Of a DNA stretch of 64,000 nt, positions 52,895 to 63,977 are shown piece after piece; position 1 is the first letter of the stretch; every line of letters starts with the position of its first letter. Source of the DNA: an uncultured Spartobacteria bacterium (GTDB lineage: Bacteria > Verrucomicrobiota > Verrucomicrobiia > Chthoniobacterales > Chthoniobacteraceae); NCBI GenBank assembly GCA_903919125.1, contig CAIXGS010000027.1, positions 78,442 through 142,441 on the forward strand, given 5' to 3'. A model generated the notes under the pieces. The model was not told where the DNA came from and did no database searches. It was given only the letters and a program-made list of their open reading frames with translations. A program made the position numbers and the translations under genes.

Positions 52895-53782
52895 TCACTT
52901 TTCGGAGGAGGCTCCGCCCTGTTTACTTACCTTAGGCTTCACTTTCGGTTTGGGCTTCTCAACGGCTTTTACCCTTTTGGGTGCGGATGGCTTCTTTTTC
53001 TTGGGAGTGGTTGAGACAAGCGTTCGAATTTCTCTGCTCGGTCGCTTCGGCGCGTCCTCCTGAGGGGCCGCTTCTTCTTGTGCCGAGAGTTCAATTCCAA
53101 AAAGCGCGCTCAAATCCTCACCCGAAAGCCCGTCCCCAGCGCCTTCCCCACCGGCGAGTAGCTCCCCTGCGCCGACGGCCATCAGGTCTGCCGGATGCAC
53201 CTGCCGCAATCGGAAAAACAAAGCGCCGTCACTGTCGAACTTTACTCCGACCCCGTACATCACCGCCGCCACGTGCTTGCACATGTCCGCCCAATCCGGG
53301 CACGTGCAGGACATCTTGATCTCCTTGGGAGTTGGAAAAATGCCCTTATCCCGATCACAGATGACCGCCATCACCCCCGTCCCCAAATTACCGCTAAGCA
53401 AGTCCAACAAGCTCCCCACCTGTCCCGCGCACGCCGCCTTCATGTCCGTCCACGCCTCTGCTTGAAGGGGCGCAACCCTCACGCTCACCTCGTACATGGA
53501 CGATCCTGAAACCTGCGCAGTCACTAAACCAGCGTCCACGCTCAAGTTGTAAACCAGCCCCTGCCTCAAATAGGAGCGCCCCCTCGGCAAGCGATATTCA
53601 TAATCCTGAAACTTCTCCAGATGCTGGCACCACGCCTTGCCCCAAAACGTGGAAACTAGCTTCCTGCTGCCCTGCGGCACCACCAATGGTACGAACTCTT
53701 CCCCCCGCTTCCGGCGTCGCTCCAGCTCTCGTTGTGCGCCCGCCTTGCGCTCCTCGCTACTCTCGTATTGGTACCAAGACAT
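52895..53782 (-). CDS. SWIM zinc-finger protein
   Basis: A 295-residue protein with an N-terminal region WYQYESSEERKAGAQREL, AWCQHLEKFQDYEYRLPRGR and the SWIM finger CTCPDWADMCKHVAAVMY (CxCx6CxH) at about 162-179, then a charged basic tail. SWIM proteins of this type are usually paired with a SNF2 ATPase, and the gene for one lies immediately upstream (9-nt gap). The pair probably acts in DNA transactions; the exact role is not known. Confidence 0.9.
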   Translation of the reverse strand: MSWYQYESSEERKAGAQRELERRRKRGEEFVPLVVPQGSRKLVSTFWGKAWCQHLEKFQDYEYRLPRGRSYLRQGLVYNLSVDAGLVTAQVSGSSMYEVSVRVAPLQAEAWTDMKAACAGQVGSLLDLLSGNLGTGVMAVICDRDKGIFPTPKEIKMSCTCPDWADMCKHVAAVMYGVGVKFDSDGALFFRLRQVHPADLMAVGAGELLAGGEGAGDGLSGEDLSALFGIELSAQEEAAPQEDAPKRPSREIRTLVSTTPKKKKPSAPKRVKAVEKPKPKVKPKVSKQGGASSEK

Positions 53783-53791
53783 TTTTACCTG

Positions 53792-56455
53792 TTACAAAAT
53801 CGCAGACTGAATGTCCAACTTCACGAAATCCAGCAGCTCCGTATTACTCATTTCAGTAAGCGCTTTTTGCGCGCCATCCTCGCCCCCTATCAGGTTTTCC
53901 ACGAGAAGACCCTTTTGCTGTAATAAAGCGTCTACTTTCTCTTCAATGGTTCCCGGGCTGACGAATTTATGCACCAGTACGTTGCGCTTCTGGCCGATGC
54001 GAAACGCTCGATCCGTTGCCTGATTTTCCACCGCTGGATTCCACCAGCGATCAAAGTGGATGACGTGATTGGCCGCCGTCAGCGTCAACCCAGTGCCCCC
54101 AGCCTTGACGCTCAGCACAAAAAACGGCGGCCCACCCGCTTGCTGAAACGCCTCCACCATCGCCTGACGCTGTTTCACCGGCGTGCCCCCGTGCAGCACC
54201 AAGCCCGGCCGTCCAAATATTCCTGCCAAGTGCGCAGCTAACGGCTCCGTCATCTCACGAAACTGCGTAAAAACCAAACAGCGCTCCTGACGTTCCGCTA
54301 ATTCAGCTGCAATTTCGCCCAAGCGCAAAAACTTCCCGCTGTCCTCTGCCGCGTACTTGCCGTCCCCACTCCAATGGCTGGGGTGATTGCAGACCTGCTT
54401 AAACTTCATGAGATACGCCAGAACCAACCCTCGACGCTGGTTGGGATCAAGGTCTTCGCTGGCCAGGTCAGCCGCAAGTTGAGCGACGAGCTTGCCGTAC
54501 AACACCGCCTGCTTTTTCACCAAATTGCACCGCGCCTGCATCTCGATTTTCTCCGGCAAATCCGCGATGATGCGCCGGTCCGTCTTCATTCTGCGTAACA
54601 AGTACGGTCCCATCAGTCGCCGTAACGGCGCATAACCCCCGCCCGCAGCCATCTGTTTAGACGCCTCGGCGAACTCGCGCGCCTTCCCTAACAGTCCCGG
54701 ATTCAGAAAGTCGAACAGACTCCAAAGATCCCCCAACCGGTTCTCCACGGGCGTCCCTGTCAGCGCCACCCGCGCATGCGTACGCAATTTCTTCACGCTG
54801 CGCGCTTGGGCAGTGCCTGGATTTTTAATTGCCTGCGCCTCGTCTAAAACGGCGAGGTCCCAAGTCAATTCCTGCAAAGATGCACTCCGCTGCAACATCC
54901 CGTAAGTCGTGAGCAGTGCGTCGTACCCACACAACGCCGTGACAGGATCCGCCTCCAACGCGTCCAATGTTTCGCGACTGCTCAGGGAAGAGTGCCCCGG
55001 CAAGAAGCGCAATTTAGGAGCGAACTGCCGGACTTCACGCATCCAATTCCCCATGAGGGACGCCGGCACCACCAACAAGCTCGGCACCTTCACTCCCTCC
55101 GCCTGCCGTAAACACAAAAGCCCTATCACTTGTAACGTTTTACCCAAACCCATGTCGTCTGCCAGACACGCTCCCAGGCCGAGACGTGCGCAAAAATGCA
55201 ACCAGCCCACCCCGCGCTTCTGGTAAGGACGGAGCGCCGCCGTCAGCCCCGGAACAGACTCCATTTCCAAAGGCTCCCGCAGCCGCCCCAGCAGCTCCTC
55301 CAGCTTTTTGCCCGCCACCACCTCACTCCACTCGCGTCCTGAATTAAAGTCGTCCTCAGCTTCGTCGGCAGATTTTGAGCCTTCAGAAAAGCCTGCCAAC
55401 CAACGCATCCCCTCGTGAAATGATAGCAATCCAGAGCTGTGCGCATCCTGCACCTTCCTCCAATGCTCCAGCGCCTGCTTCAACTTCTCCTGATCCACCT
55501 CCACCCATTGTCCCCGCAAGTTTACCAACCCCGACGCTGAGGCGTGGATCTGTTGCAGCTCCTCGGCGCTTAACTGCACCCCGCCGAGAGCCACCCCCAT
55601 CTTAAAAGACAGCATGGCTCCCAGTCCCACGCCGCCATCTTCCTTCGCATCCACCGCCACCGCAACCACCACGCGGGCTGGCCGCCGACTCTTCCACCAA
55701 TCCGGCAGCTTCACCACCAACCCGCTCGCTTCCAATTGCGGGATCTCGCGCAAAAAAGCGTACGCCTCCTGCGGTGTCCACGCGAGCGCTTGAAAGAGCC
55801 GTTTACTTTCGAGCATCTCGCGGACCAAAGCACTGCGTTGCGCCGCCTCGCGGACCGGCTGCAAAAGCGCATCCAAAACCGGCTGATTTTTCTGATGCGC
55901 AATCAACGCCCGCCCCAAAGGAGTATGCTGGACACGACCATCGGCCGAAAGTTGGTCAGCGTAAGTCGCCAAAAATGCGAACGGCTGGGCTGCGTTACGC
56001 TTGTTTTCCGCGAGGTGAAACGTCACTCGCCCCACTAAATGCCACAGCGAACCCGACGCCCCCAACCAACCCGCCAGCCCCCCTTCATGCCTCGCCGCTT
56101 CCGCCCTAACAGCACCCCGCAAATCCTCCCACAGCCGCAATAGCAGCGCTTCACTCAAATATTCCGCCCCGCGCATCGGCGGCGCACCGGCCAACATTTC
56201 CTCCACCACTTCCTGCGAAGGAGCGGGCACCGTTGCAACATCGCGCGTCTGACAAAGGTGCGTAAAGAACTGCTTCCCCCAGCCCTTTGCCCAGCTTAAG
56301 GCCGCGCCAAACTCCTGCTTCAACGCAACCGTCGAAAGAAACAGCACCCCAACCGCATCACCCGCCTCAAACGCCTCAGCCACAGCGGGAGCCGCAGCTT
56401 CTCCCGCCATTAAGCGCGGTTCAGGTGAACAGAATAACTCTTCCTCGGGATCCAT
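53792..56455 (-). CDS. SNF2-family ATPase/helicase
   Basis: An 887-residue SWI2/SNF2 protein. Helicase motifs: Walker A DDMGLGKTLQ, DEAQ box in LDEAQAIKNP, TGTPVENRLGDLWSLFDFL, and motif VI QATDRAFRIGQ. The bacterial SNF2_N-terminal domain (about 1-380) precedes. It is translated from the ATG at 56455 and is followed after 9 nt by the SWIM gene, a typical bacterial pairing. Likely an ATP-driven DNA translocase; targets unknown. Confidence 0.93.
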   Translation of the reverse strand: MDPEEELFCSPEPRLMAGEAAAPAVAEAFEAGDAVGVLFLSTVALKQEFGAALSWAKGWGKQFFTHLCQTRDVATVPAPSQEVVEEMLAGAPPMRGAEYLSEALLLRLWEDLRGAVRAEAARHEGGLAGWLGASGSLWHLVGRVTFHLAENKRNAAQPFAFLATYADQLSADGRVQHTPLGRALIAHQKNQPVLDALLQPVREAAQRSALVREMLESKRLFQALAWTPQEAYAFLREIPQLEASGLVVKLPDWWKSRRPARVVVAVAVDAKEDGGVGLGAMLSFKMGVALGGVQLSAEELQQIHASASGLVNLRGQWVEVDQEKLKQALEHWRKVQDAHSSGLLSFHEGMRWLAGFSEGSKSADEAEDDFNSGREWSEVVAGKKLEELLGRLREPLEMESVPGLTAALRPYQKRGVGWLHFCARLGLGACLADDMGLGKTLQVIGLLCLRQAEGVKVPSLLVVPASLMGNWMREVRQFAPKLRFLPGHSSLSSRETLDALEADPVTALCGYDALLTTYGMLQRSASLQELTWDLAVLDEAQAIKNPGTAQARSVKKLRTHARVALTGTPVENRLGDLWSLFDFLNPGLLGKAREFAEASKQMAAGGGYAPLRRLMGPYLLRRMKTDRRIIADLPEKIEMQARCNLVKKQAVLYGKLVAQLAADLASEDLDPNQRRGLVLAYLMKFKQVCNHPSHWSGDGKYAAEDSGKFLRLGEIAAELAERQERCLVFTQFREMTEPLAAHLAGIFGRPGLVLHGGTPVKQRQAMVEAFQQAGGPPFFVLSVKAGGTGLTLTAANHVIHFDRWWNPAVENQATDRAFRIGQKRNVLVHKFVSPGTIEEKVDALLQQKGLLVENLIGGEDGAQKALTEMSNTELLDFVKLDIQSAIL

Positions 56456-56503
56456 CTCAAAATTGTGCCGAACACGACGATCCCACGCAGTGCATCCGCG
56501 GCA

Positions 56504-57127
56504 ATGTTTTTCTCATTTGCACACCCTCTTCATTCCGCTTTTTTCCTCTCTGTGCTCCTCGCCTTCCACAAACCTTACGGCGTCCTTTCCCAATTCACTC
56601 CAGAAAAAGGTTCGCGCTGGTCCACTCTGGCGGAATTTGGATTCCCGCCCAAAGTCTATCCCATCGGTCGCCTGGATGCAGACAGCGAGGGCCTGCTTCT
56701 ACTCAGTAACGAACCCGAGTGGAACGCCCGCCTCCTCCACCCCAGTAAAGGCCATGTGCGCACTTACTGGGCGCTGGTAGAACGCCTCCCGTCTCCAGAC
56801 TCGCTTCTAACGCTCCAAAAGGGCCTCCAACTCGGCGACCAACGCACGCTCCCTTGCAACGCCTTCCTTCTTGACCCACAGCCAGAAGTCGCCCCCCGCC
56901 AACCCCCTGTGCGCATCCGTAAAACCGTACAGGACTTCTGGCTCGCCCTGGATTTAGTGGAAGGAAAGTATCATCAAGTCCGCCGCATGACCGCCGCCAT
57001 AGGACATCCCACCCTGAGATTGTTGCGAGTCAAAATAGGCGGCTTGGAGTTGGGCGCCCTGGCACCCGGAGTTTGGCGGGAGCTTGGAGGGCCGGAGCGA
57101 AGATTGGTTGGGCAAACAGGATTATAA
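56504..57127 (+). CDS. RluE-like 23S rRNA pseudouridine synthase
   Basis: About 207 residues of an RsuA/RluE-type synthase without an S4 domain. AFHKPYGVLSQFTPEKGSRW, the catalytic IGRLDADSEGLLLLSNE (with the aspartate), RTYWALVE and EGKYHQVRRMTAAIGHPTL are diagnostic. The KPYGVLSQF start resembles E. coli RluE (U2457). The N-terminus is uncertain: an in-frame GTG lies at 56465, and the residues before AFHKPYG do not resemble the family. It diverges from the SNF2 gene. Confidence 0.88.
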   Translation: MFFSFAHPLHSAFFLSVLLAFHKPYGVLSQFTPEKGSRWSTLAEFGFPPKVYPIGRLDADSEGLLLLSNEPEWNARLLHPSKGHVRTYWALVERLPSPDSLLTLQKGLQLGDQRTLPCNAFLLDPQPEVAPRQPPVRIRKTVQDFWLALDLVEGKYHQVRRMTAAIGHPTLRLLRVKIGGLELGALAPGVWRELGGPERRLVGQTGL

Positions 57128-57287
57128 ACATCCGCTCCAACGACTGAAGGCTCGCCCTCTTCTTTTGATGCCAGTGAGAACAAGCCCGCCGCCCGAGGGT
57201 TCGGGAGTCTGAACTTCGAAATGGGGACTATCTCGAAAAATCTGGGAAGAATCTAAGAAACGACCCGACTTCGCACTTTATTCATTC

Positions 57288-58073
57288 GTGAAACCACTTT
57301 CACCCATGAAAACATCCCGCTCCCAGCACGCGCCCGCCCTTCAGCGTGGACTCGCCCTGCTTCAAACTCTCGCCACCCGCCCCAACGGAGCTTCCCAAAC
57401 CGAACTCGCCACCATTCTCAACCTTCCCCAGACCGCCGTGCACCGTATCGCGGCTGCGCTCGAACAACTCGGTTATGTGCAAAAACACCTCGCTACCCGC
57501 ACCTTGCGCGTCACCCAAAAGCTACTGCTTCTGGGGCAGCCACACTCTGGAAGTCGCACCCTGATCGAAGCTTGTCTCCCTTATTTGCGCGAAGTTTCAC
57601 AACTCACCAATGAGACAACCCAGCTGTGCGTCTTGGCCGGCGCTGAATGCATTATCCTAGAGCAGATCCCGTCTAGACATCCGTTCAAGTACGTGGTCGA
57701 CCTCGGTTCTCGCGTCCCCGCCCAGTGTTGCGCCCCGGGCAAGGCTATCCTCGCCTTTCTTCCGGAACCCGACCTCTCCGAAACACTGCAATCCATTGCC
57801 TTTCAACGCTTCACCCAAAACTCCATTCTTTCTCTCGAAGCGCTCCACTCCGAATTAAAACACATCCAGCACTGCGGCTATGCGCTGGATCGAGGCGAAC
57901 ACTTCGACGGCATCCACTGCATCGCAGCTCCCTTATTGGACGCCCACGGCCACTGCTTTGCCGCCATCACCATCGCCGGACCCTCCTCTAGGATTCCTGA
58001 AGCAAAATTCGAAACCTGGGGAAAAGCCATCACCGACGCCGCTTCTGAAGCTGCGCTGCAATTTCTACTTTAA
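57288..58073 (+). CDS. IclR-family transcriptional regulator
   Basis: A 261-residue regulator. The N-terminal winged helix (LQRGLALLQTLATRPNGASQ, TELATILNLPQTAVHRIAAA, about 20-65) is followed by the IclR effector domain (LTNETTQLCVLAGAECIILE, SRVPAQCCAPGKAILAFLPE, ALDRGEHFDGIHCIAAPLLD). The family senses small metabolites. The start is GTG at 57288 or ATG at 57306. The next genes, 36 nt downstream on the same strand, encode the DUF1549/1553 and DUF1501 proteins, which it may control. Confidence 0.92.
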   Translation: MKPLSPMKTSRSQHAPALQRGLALLQTLATRPNGASQTELATILNLPQTAVHRIAAALEQLGYVQKHLATRTLRVTQKLLLLGQPHSGSRTLIEACLPYLREVSQLTNETTQLCVLAGAECIILEQIPSRHPFKYVVDLGSRVPAQCCAPGKAILAFLPEPDLSETLQSIAFQRFTQNSILSLEALHSELKHIQHCGYALDRGEHFDGIHCIAAPLLDAHGHCFAAITIAGPSSRIPEAKFETWGKAITDAASEAALQFLL

Positions 58074-58109
58074 CCGCGCACCAAACACCTTCCCACCCGA
58101 AACAATTTC

Positions 58110-61100
58110 ATGCGCGCTACCTTTCTTCTCCTGCTCCTTGCCGCGTTCTCAGGCGCACTCTCTGAGCCAACAGCTCATGCGGCGGCGTCCAATCAAATTT
58201 CTGAAGCAGACGCAGTTTTTTTTGAAACTTTCATACGCCCGACTCTCGTAGCGGATTGTATGGAGTGTCACGGTTCAGAAAAACAAAAGGGCGGCCTACG
58301 CTTGGACTCTCGTCTCGGTTGGCAAAAGGGGGGCGATTCAGGCGCTGTGATCCTTCCGCATGATCCGGAAGGTAGCCTCCTGCTGCGCTCCATCCGTCAT
58401 TTGGAGCCGGACCTCAAAATGCCGGACAAAGCTCCGAAGTTGGACGATAAGGTTCTCCAAAACTTTGCCCTTTGGATTCAACGCGGCGCTCCGGACCCCC
58501 GCGATGCACCACCCACCATTGCGGCCACCAAACCCACTTGGCCAGACCTACTCGCCGCACGCCGCTCTTGGTGGTCTCTTCAACCCCTCTCCCACCCACA
58601 GCCTCCCCCCGTTAAACCCGTACAAGAGCAAAACTCATTAACCGCCCCGCTCAACACTCCCAGCGCTCCAACCGCAGCTCACTCTCAAACCGACAGTCAA
58701 TCTAAGAGCCAAAACTTCGTTCATCCAGTCGACCGCTTCCTAAACGACGCACTGTCCAAAGCTGCCATCCCGCCCGCCGAATTAGCCACGCCCGAGGTCC
58801 TGGTACGCAGGCTACATTTCCTCCTCACAGGCCTTCCCCCAAAGCCAGAGGACGTCCACTCCTTCTGCGCCGCCCACGCTCAAAACCCAAAACAAGCCCT
58901 GCTCGAACGCTCCCACACGCTTCTCGACTCCTCCGCTTTTGGCGAGCACTGGGCTAGGCACTGGATGGACCTTGTTCGCTACGCCGAATCTCATGGTAGC
59001 GAAGGCGACCCCGAAATTCCGGGGGCTTTCCAGTACCGCGACTATCTCATCCGCGCCTTCAACGAGGACGTCCCATTAGATCAACTCATCCGCGAACACC
59101 TCGCCGGCGATCTGCTGCCCAAGCCTCGCCTTTCCCCCAGCGGCATCAATGAGTCGCGTATCGGTCCAGCTCATCTGCGAATGGTAGAACACGGCTTCCA
59201 ACCCGTAGACACTCTAGACGACCAAATAAAGGCGGTAGACAACCAGATCGACGTCGTTACCAAAGCCTTCCAAGGACTCACTGTCTCCTGCGCCCGCTGC
59301 CACGATCACAAATTTGACGCCATCAGCCAGCGCGATTACACCGCCCTTTACGGCATATTCTCCAGCGTCCGTCCCGCCCAAGTGCCCATCGATTCAGATG
59401 AACGCCTTCAACTTTCTGCAAAAGCTGATCTCACGTCGCTAAAGGCAACTATCCGCAAAGAGCTAGCAGACCATTGGCTTTCTCAAATCGCTGACCTGCC
59501 TCAATTACTCGCCAAAGCCGCAAATCCACCGCTCAACGCCTCCACGCTCGAACTTCAAACAAAACTCCGCTCAGTGGAACGATCACTAGCCGAAATGCAG
59601 TGGCAAAAAATCAGCGCCGACCGGCCACGTCACTCTCCTGCGCCCTACGCGCTCTGGGCTTTCGCCCTAGGAGAAGGTGATCAGTTCGGCCATGTGCATT
59701 CTGAGCTGATCGGTGGCGCAAAAGTGAAAGACGGTCACCTTATTTTGGCAGGAAACGGAGCATTTCTCAAATCAGCACCCCTGCCCGACACCATTGCAGA
59801 ACGCACTTATGAAGTCTGGCTCACCACACACAATCTCACGCAACACGGCGGGGGGATTGTTGGTCTCGAGCAAATCGCGACTCACGCCTTCGACTCGCTG
59901 GTTTACGGCGAGAAAACAGCGCGCAAGTGGCTAGCGGGAAGTAACAACCATAGACGCTCCGAACAGACCGATGGCGTAGAGGAAAACGTCGCACCGGAAG
60001 AGAAAGTGCACCTCGCCATCACTTACGCTGCGGACGGCACGATTTCTTTGTTCCGAAACGGACTGCCCTACGGCCAACCTTACCGCAAAGATGCCCTCCA
60101 TGTGTTTCCAGCCGCAGACACTCGGTTGCTGCTCGGCCTCCGCCATACAGGTGCAGGAAACGGTTTTTTCGAAGGCAAAATTCAAGAAGTTCGCCTCTTC
60201 ACCCGCGCACTCTCAAAAGAGGAAATCGCCTCCTCCTTTGCGGAGGGACCCCTCGCTGAAACACGCCCTGCGCCTGTAGAATCTAAACAAGTCAAGCTAG
60301 AGCCGAATTCCTCCCAAAGTGCTCAGGATGAATTAAAAGCCGAGGCCGCTGCACTTCAAGCGGAGATCGCGCGTCTCACTCCAGTAAACTCCGAAGAGAC
60401 TTTCATCAAACTCACCGCTAAAGCGGAACATCCGCTGCATCTGGCCGCCAAAGCGGCAACGCTTCCACCCGAAGCATTCGCCAAGCTCCTACCAGAATAC
60501 CGCTCCAAACTGGGCGGGCAAATCGCCCAGGCCAAAGCGTTCAACGCTTCTAATTTTAAGGTCGCGTGGGACCTTTCCGGACCCGATGCGGCACAGTGGT
60601 TCAACAGCGGCCCGGATGCCGCGCGCATTTCCTGCGGAGACTTCCGAGTCGAAGCGGACGGCGCCACCCTTTTTGACAGTCTACTTCCCGCAGGCATCGC
60701 AGCATCCACCCTTGTGCCACAATTTGGCGGAGTGTCCATGTCGCCGGACTTTCGATTGACGTCTGAGAGCGTCAGCATTCGTTTTGCGGCGCTCGACGGT
60801 GCCATGCTGAGGATCATTCCCGACAACTATCCCCTCGGTAGCGGCTCAATTTTTCCGCGCGCAATTGTCCAGCGCAAGTCCTCCGCTTGGACTAGGCTAG
60901 ACACTAGCTATCGAGTCAACTGCAACTCTTACATGGAGTTCAGCACTCCGGCCCATCAAACCCGCAAAGCTGAACCGCCCAAAGGTAGCGCTCCTTTTAA
61001 AGGTAATGACGCCTTTTTTGTCGTGGAAAAGGTTGTCTTCCACACTGGCAAAGACGCTCCAAAGGAAGTCTATCCAGCCCTTGAAATGCTGCTAAATCTC

Positions 61101-62249
61101 CCCGCCACCAATAACACTCCTGTTGCCTATCTCGCGCAACTGAAGACGTGCCTCAAGGAATCCATCGCTGCTTGGCGCGAAGGTGCTCTCTCCGAGGCCC
61201 AACGCGAGTTACTGGATGCTTGCCTCCAAAGTCGCATCCTCGTGGCCAACACCGATGCCACCCCTACTTTAAGCGAGGCAACCGCCCGCTTCAAAAGCAT
61301 TAGCAAGGCGTTACCCACTCCGGCGTTCACTCCGGGCGTCCTCGAGCATAAAGGTAAAGACGCGGCACTTCTGGCACGTGGCGACCACAAAAGTCCCGGT
61401 GATATCGTCCCTCGTGCCTATCTCGAAGTCCTCAACCCACAACAAATTCTCTCCGAGCACAGCGGCAGAGCGGAACTCGCAGAGCGCGTTCTGGCAAAAG
61501 ACAATCCGCTCACAGCACGAGTCATGGCTAATCGAATCTGGCTATGGACTTTCAGCGCTGGAATTGTCCCCACACCAGACAACTTTGGACGCATGGGGGA
61601 GAAGCCGACCCACCCTGAGCTCCTCGATTTTTTAGCCGGTCAACTTCAAGAGAACGGATGGTCTCTTAAAAAGATGCTCGCCTACTTGGTAAGCACAGAA
61701 GCGTTTCAACGTTCCTCGCGCGCCTCCGAGCTAGCCACTCAAAAAGATCCGGCTAACGCGCTGCTTTCCCACGCTCACATCAGGCGTCTGGAGGCGGAAT
61801 CCATCCGAGACGCGCTTCTTAGTATTTCAGGCGCTCTCAATCCCTTGCAAATGGGCACTTCAGTCGCCCAGACCGTTCCTCGCAGAAGCGTTTATTTACA
61901 ACAGCGCCGCAACAGTCTTCCCGCTTTGCTGACCACTTTCGATGCGCCAAAACCTTTCACCACTCTAGGCCGGCGCGACTCCACCACCGTCCCCGCCCAA
62001 TCCCTGACACTCCTCAACGACCCAGCTGTCCTCCAACTGGCCAAGCGCTGGAGCGAATCGATGAGGGCTAAAAACCGATCCAACGAGGCAAACATCAGCG
62101 AGATGTTCGAAGCCGCCCTAGGCCACCCGCCAACACCACGGGAAACGGCTCAAGCCCTAGCGTTACTGGCAGACTCCAGTCACCCGGAAGATCTCACGCC
62201 ACTCGCGCATGCGATCTTTAATCTAAAGGAATTCATTTACTTAAGATAG
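58110..62249 (+). CDS. Secreted PSCyt1/DUF1549/LamG/DUF1553 protein
   Basis: A 1379-residue planctomycete-type surface or periplasmic protein. A signal peptide (about 1-25) is followed by a cytochrome-like domain with CMECH at 50-54, a DUF1549 domain at about 200-420 ([17 protein letters not shown], then [12 protein letters not shown] near 393), a LamG domain (about 525-710; [20 protein letters not shown]), a linker and the DUF1553/PSD1 domain (about 1120-1379; [31 protein letters not shown]). The family nearly always occurs with a DUF1501 partner, found 43 nt downstream. Suggested function in the literature centres on polysaccharide use; here it is unproven. Confidence 0.92.
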   Translation: MRATFLLLLLAAFSGALSEPTAHAAASNQISEADAVFFETFIRPTLVADCMECHGSEKQKGGLRLDSRLGWQKGGDSGAVILPHDPEGSLLLRSIRHLEPDLKMPDKAPKLDDKVLQNFALWIQRGAPDPRDAPPTIAATKPTWPDLLAARRSWWSLQPLSHPQPPPVKPVQEQNSLTAPLNTPSAPTAAHSQTDSQSKSQNFVHPVDRFLNDALSKAAIPPAELATPEVLVRRLHFLLTGLPPKPEDVHSFCAAHAQNPKQALLERSHTLLDSSAFGEHWARHWMDLVRYAESHGSEGDPEIPGAFQYRDYLIRAFNEDVPLDQLIREHLAGDLLPKPRLSPSGINESRIGPAHLRMVEHGFQPVDTLDDQIKAVDNQIDVVTKAFQGLTVSCARCHDHKFDAISQRDYTALYGIFSSVRPAQVPIDSDERLQLSAKADLTSLKATIRKELADHWLSQIADLPQLLAKAANPPLNASTLELQTKLRSVERSLAEMQWQKISADRPRHSPAPYALWAFALGEGDQFGHVHSELIGGAKVKDGHLILAGNGAFLKSAPLPDTIAERTYEVWLTTHNLTQHGGGIVGLEQIATHAFDSLVYGEKTARKWLAGSNNHRRSEQTDGVEENVAPEEKVHLAITYAADGTISLFRNGLPYGQPYRKDALHVFPAADTRLLLGLRHTGAGNGFFEGKIQEVRLFTRALSKEEIASSFAEGPLAETRPAPVESKQVKLEPNSSQSAQDELKAEAAALQAEIARLTPVNSEETFIKLTAKAEHPLHLAAKAATLPPEAFAKLLPEYRSKLGGQIAQAKAFNASNFKVAWDLSGPDAAQWFNSGPDAARISCGDFRVEADGATLFDSLLPAGIAASTLVPQFGGVSMSPDFRLTSESVSIRFAALDGAMLRIIPDNYPLGSGSIFPRAIVQRKSSAWTRLDTSYRVNCNSYMEFSTPAHQTRKAEPPKGSAPFKGNDAFFVVEKVVFHTGKDAPKEVYPALEMLLNLPATNNTPVAYLAQLKTCLKESIAAWREGALSEAQRELLDACLQSRILVANTDATPTLSEATARFKSISKALPTPAFTPGVLEHKGKDAALLARGDHKSPGDIVPRAYLEVLNPQQILSEHSGRAELAERVLAKDNPLTARVMANRIWLWTFSAGIVPTPDNFGRMGEKPTHPELLDFLAGQLQENGWSLKKMLAYLVSTEAFQRSSRASELATQKDPANALLSHAHIRRLEAESIRDALLSISGALNPLQMGTSVAQTVPRRSVYLQQRRNSLPALLTTFDAPKPFTTLGRRDSTTVPAQSLTLLNDPAVLQLAKRWSESMRAKNRSNEANISEMFEAALGHPPTPRETAQALALLADSSHPEDLTPLAHAIFNLKEFIYLR

Positions 62250-62292
62250 ACGCGAAGTCTCGTGCACCAGCCTTAAATTTCCATTTCACCCT

Positions 62293-63723
62293 ATGAATCT
62301 CTCCCCGCTTTCCCGACGCTCGATGCTTGCCCGATGCTCTCTTGGTTTTGGCTCGCTCGCTCTGGGCGATCTCTTCGCCAATGCAGCAGGCACTTCCAAA
62401 AACAATGGGGTTGGTGAGGCACCCGCTGCCAACAGACGAAACGCCAAAGTCGATTCCGTCATTTTCTGTTACATGAGCGGCGGATTTTCCCACGTCGATT
62501 CCTTCGACCCGAAGCCGGAATTGGCCAAGCGCCACGGCCAACCCATGCCCGTCCCAGTGCTGCCCACGATGTTCAACAACAACGGCAACATCATGGCCAG
62601 TCCTTGGCAGGCAGTTCCACGAGGGCAATCAGGGCTCATCCTTACCGACTTGTTTCCGCAAATCGCCGCGTGCGCCGATGATCTCACCATCGTCCGCTCT
62701 ATGACGACCAAGGTAAACGAGCACGCCCAAGGCAACTACGCCTTCCACACGGGCTTCCCGTTCATGGGCCACCCCAGTGCCGGGGCTTGGATAAGCTACG
62801 GAATGGGCTCCGGTAATCGAGACCTGCCATCGTTCGTCGTGCTTCAAAGCGGTGAAGCCACCACCCCGCACGGCGGCGTCGGAGTCTTCAGTTCGGGCTA
62901 CCTCCCAGCCCAACATCAGGCCTCGATCCTGAAAGCCGATGCAGGCGCTCCCCTAGCCTTCATCACCCCAGCTGAAAGCGGCCAACGTCAGCGGGCCAGC
63001 CTCGGGTTCATCAACGCCCTTGATACAGACTTTTTGCGGGAAGCCCCAGACGCGCGCGTCGCAGCAGCCATCGCCAACTACGAAACCGCCTACCGTATGC
63101 AGACTTCCGTCCCTGAATTGTGCGAGCTCAAGGGCGAACCTGATTCCATTAAGAAGCTTTACGGCTTGGATTCGCCTGACAAATACACCGCTGCCTACGC
63201 ACGTCAGGCGCTCACAGCCCGACGTCTGGTGGAGCGCGGGGTTCGCTTCGTGGAACTCAGTTGTTTGGCGGTTGGCATCGGCGCGGGCGGCGCTGCCAAT
63301 CCGTGGGATCAGCACGGAAAACTGCAAGAGGGTCACGGTCTGATGGCGCACCAGGTGGATCAACCCGTTGCAGCGCTCATCAAGGACCTTAAACAGCGTG
63401 GCCTTTTTGAACGCACCTTGATTGTCTTTGCTGGTGAATTCGGCCGCACGCCGTTCTCTCAAGGCAGCGATGGACGCGACCACAACCCTATGGGATTTAG
63501 CGTGATGATGGCTGGAGGAGGCCTTAAGAGGGGCATCGCCTATGGAGTGACCGACGAACTCGGCTACTACGCTGTCGAGAACCAATGTACGGTTCAAGAC
63601 CTGTGGGCCACCGTCTTGGAATTGCTAGGTATGGATCCCGAAAAACTAACATACCGCTTTGGCGGCAGAGATTTTCGTCTCAGTGATGTGCACGGAAAAC
63701 CCATCTCGAGCATACTGGCTTGA
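62293..63723 (+). CDS. DUF1501 family protein (secreted, sulfatase-like fold)
   Basis: A 476-residue protein with a Tat-like leader ([20 protein letters not shown]). The body has the DUF1501 features: [36 protein letters not shown] with the histidine and aspartates, and FGRTPF in EFGRTPF. DUF1501 is related to the alkaline-phosphatase/sulfatase superfamily, but the usual formylglycine cysteine motif is absent. It is the customary partner of the DUF1553 protein encoded just upstream, and both should be exported. Function unknown. Confidence 0.93.
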   Translation: MNLSPLSRRSMLARCSLGFGSLALGDLFANAAGTSKNNGVGEAPAANRRNAKVDSVIFCYMSGGFSHVDSFDPKPELAKRHGQPMPVPVLPTMFNNNGNIMASPWQAVPRGQSGLILTDLFPQIAACADDLTIVRSMTTKVNEHAQGNYAFHTGFPFMGHPSAGAWISYGMGSGNRDLPSFVVLQSGEATTPHGGVGVFSSGYLPAQHQASILKADAGAPLAFITPAESGQRQRASLGFINALDTDFLREAPDARVAAAIANYETAYRMQTSVPELCELKGEPDSIKKLYGLDSPDKYTAAYARQALTARRLVERGVRFVELSCLAVGIGAGGAANPWDQHGKLQEGHGLMAHQVDQPVAALIKDLKQRGLFERTLIVFAGEFGRTPFSQGSDGRDHNPMGFSVMMAGGGLKRGIAYGVTDELGYYAVENQCTVQDLWATVLELLGMDPEKLTYRFGGRDFRLSDVHGKPISSILA

Positions 63724-63899
63724 GGTCCAGCTTTCTCTGTCTTACGCCGAGATTCAAACTGGCGGACAGCTTTGGGAACAGAGCGGGTGTTTTTGCGCGG
63801 GACTCTGAAGCGGCTTCTTTGAAGATGACTCATTTTTGAAATTTAACGGGTGCGCAAATTGTAATACCAAATCTTGAAGAAAACTGGTTCTTCTCTCCC

Positions 63900-63977
63900 G
63901 GGAACGCGGAGCCCTAGCTCCGCTTTGACGCCCCAAAAGCTCGGACAGGCATTGCGGAGCTGGGGCTCCGCGCTCCC
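63900..63977. repeat. Nested inverted repeat, REP/BIME-like
   Basis: Two 24-nt arms, 63900-63923 and 63954-63977, are reverse complements at 22 of 24 positions and are separated by 30 nt. Each arm is itself palindromic: GCGGAGC and GCTCCGC surround a 4-nt centre. This is the layout of paired REP units (BIME). It lies about 175 nt beyond the DUF1501 stop, at the right edge of the window, and the 277-nt end region holds no gene. Confidence 0.7.
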
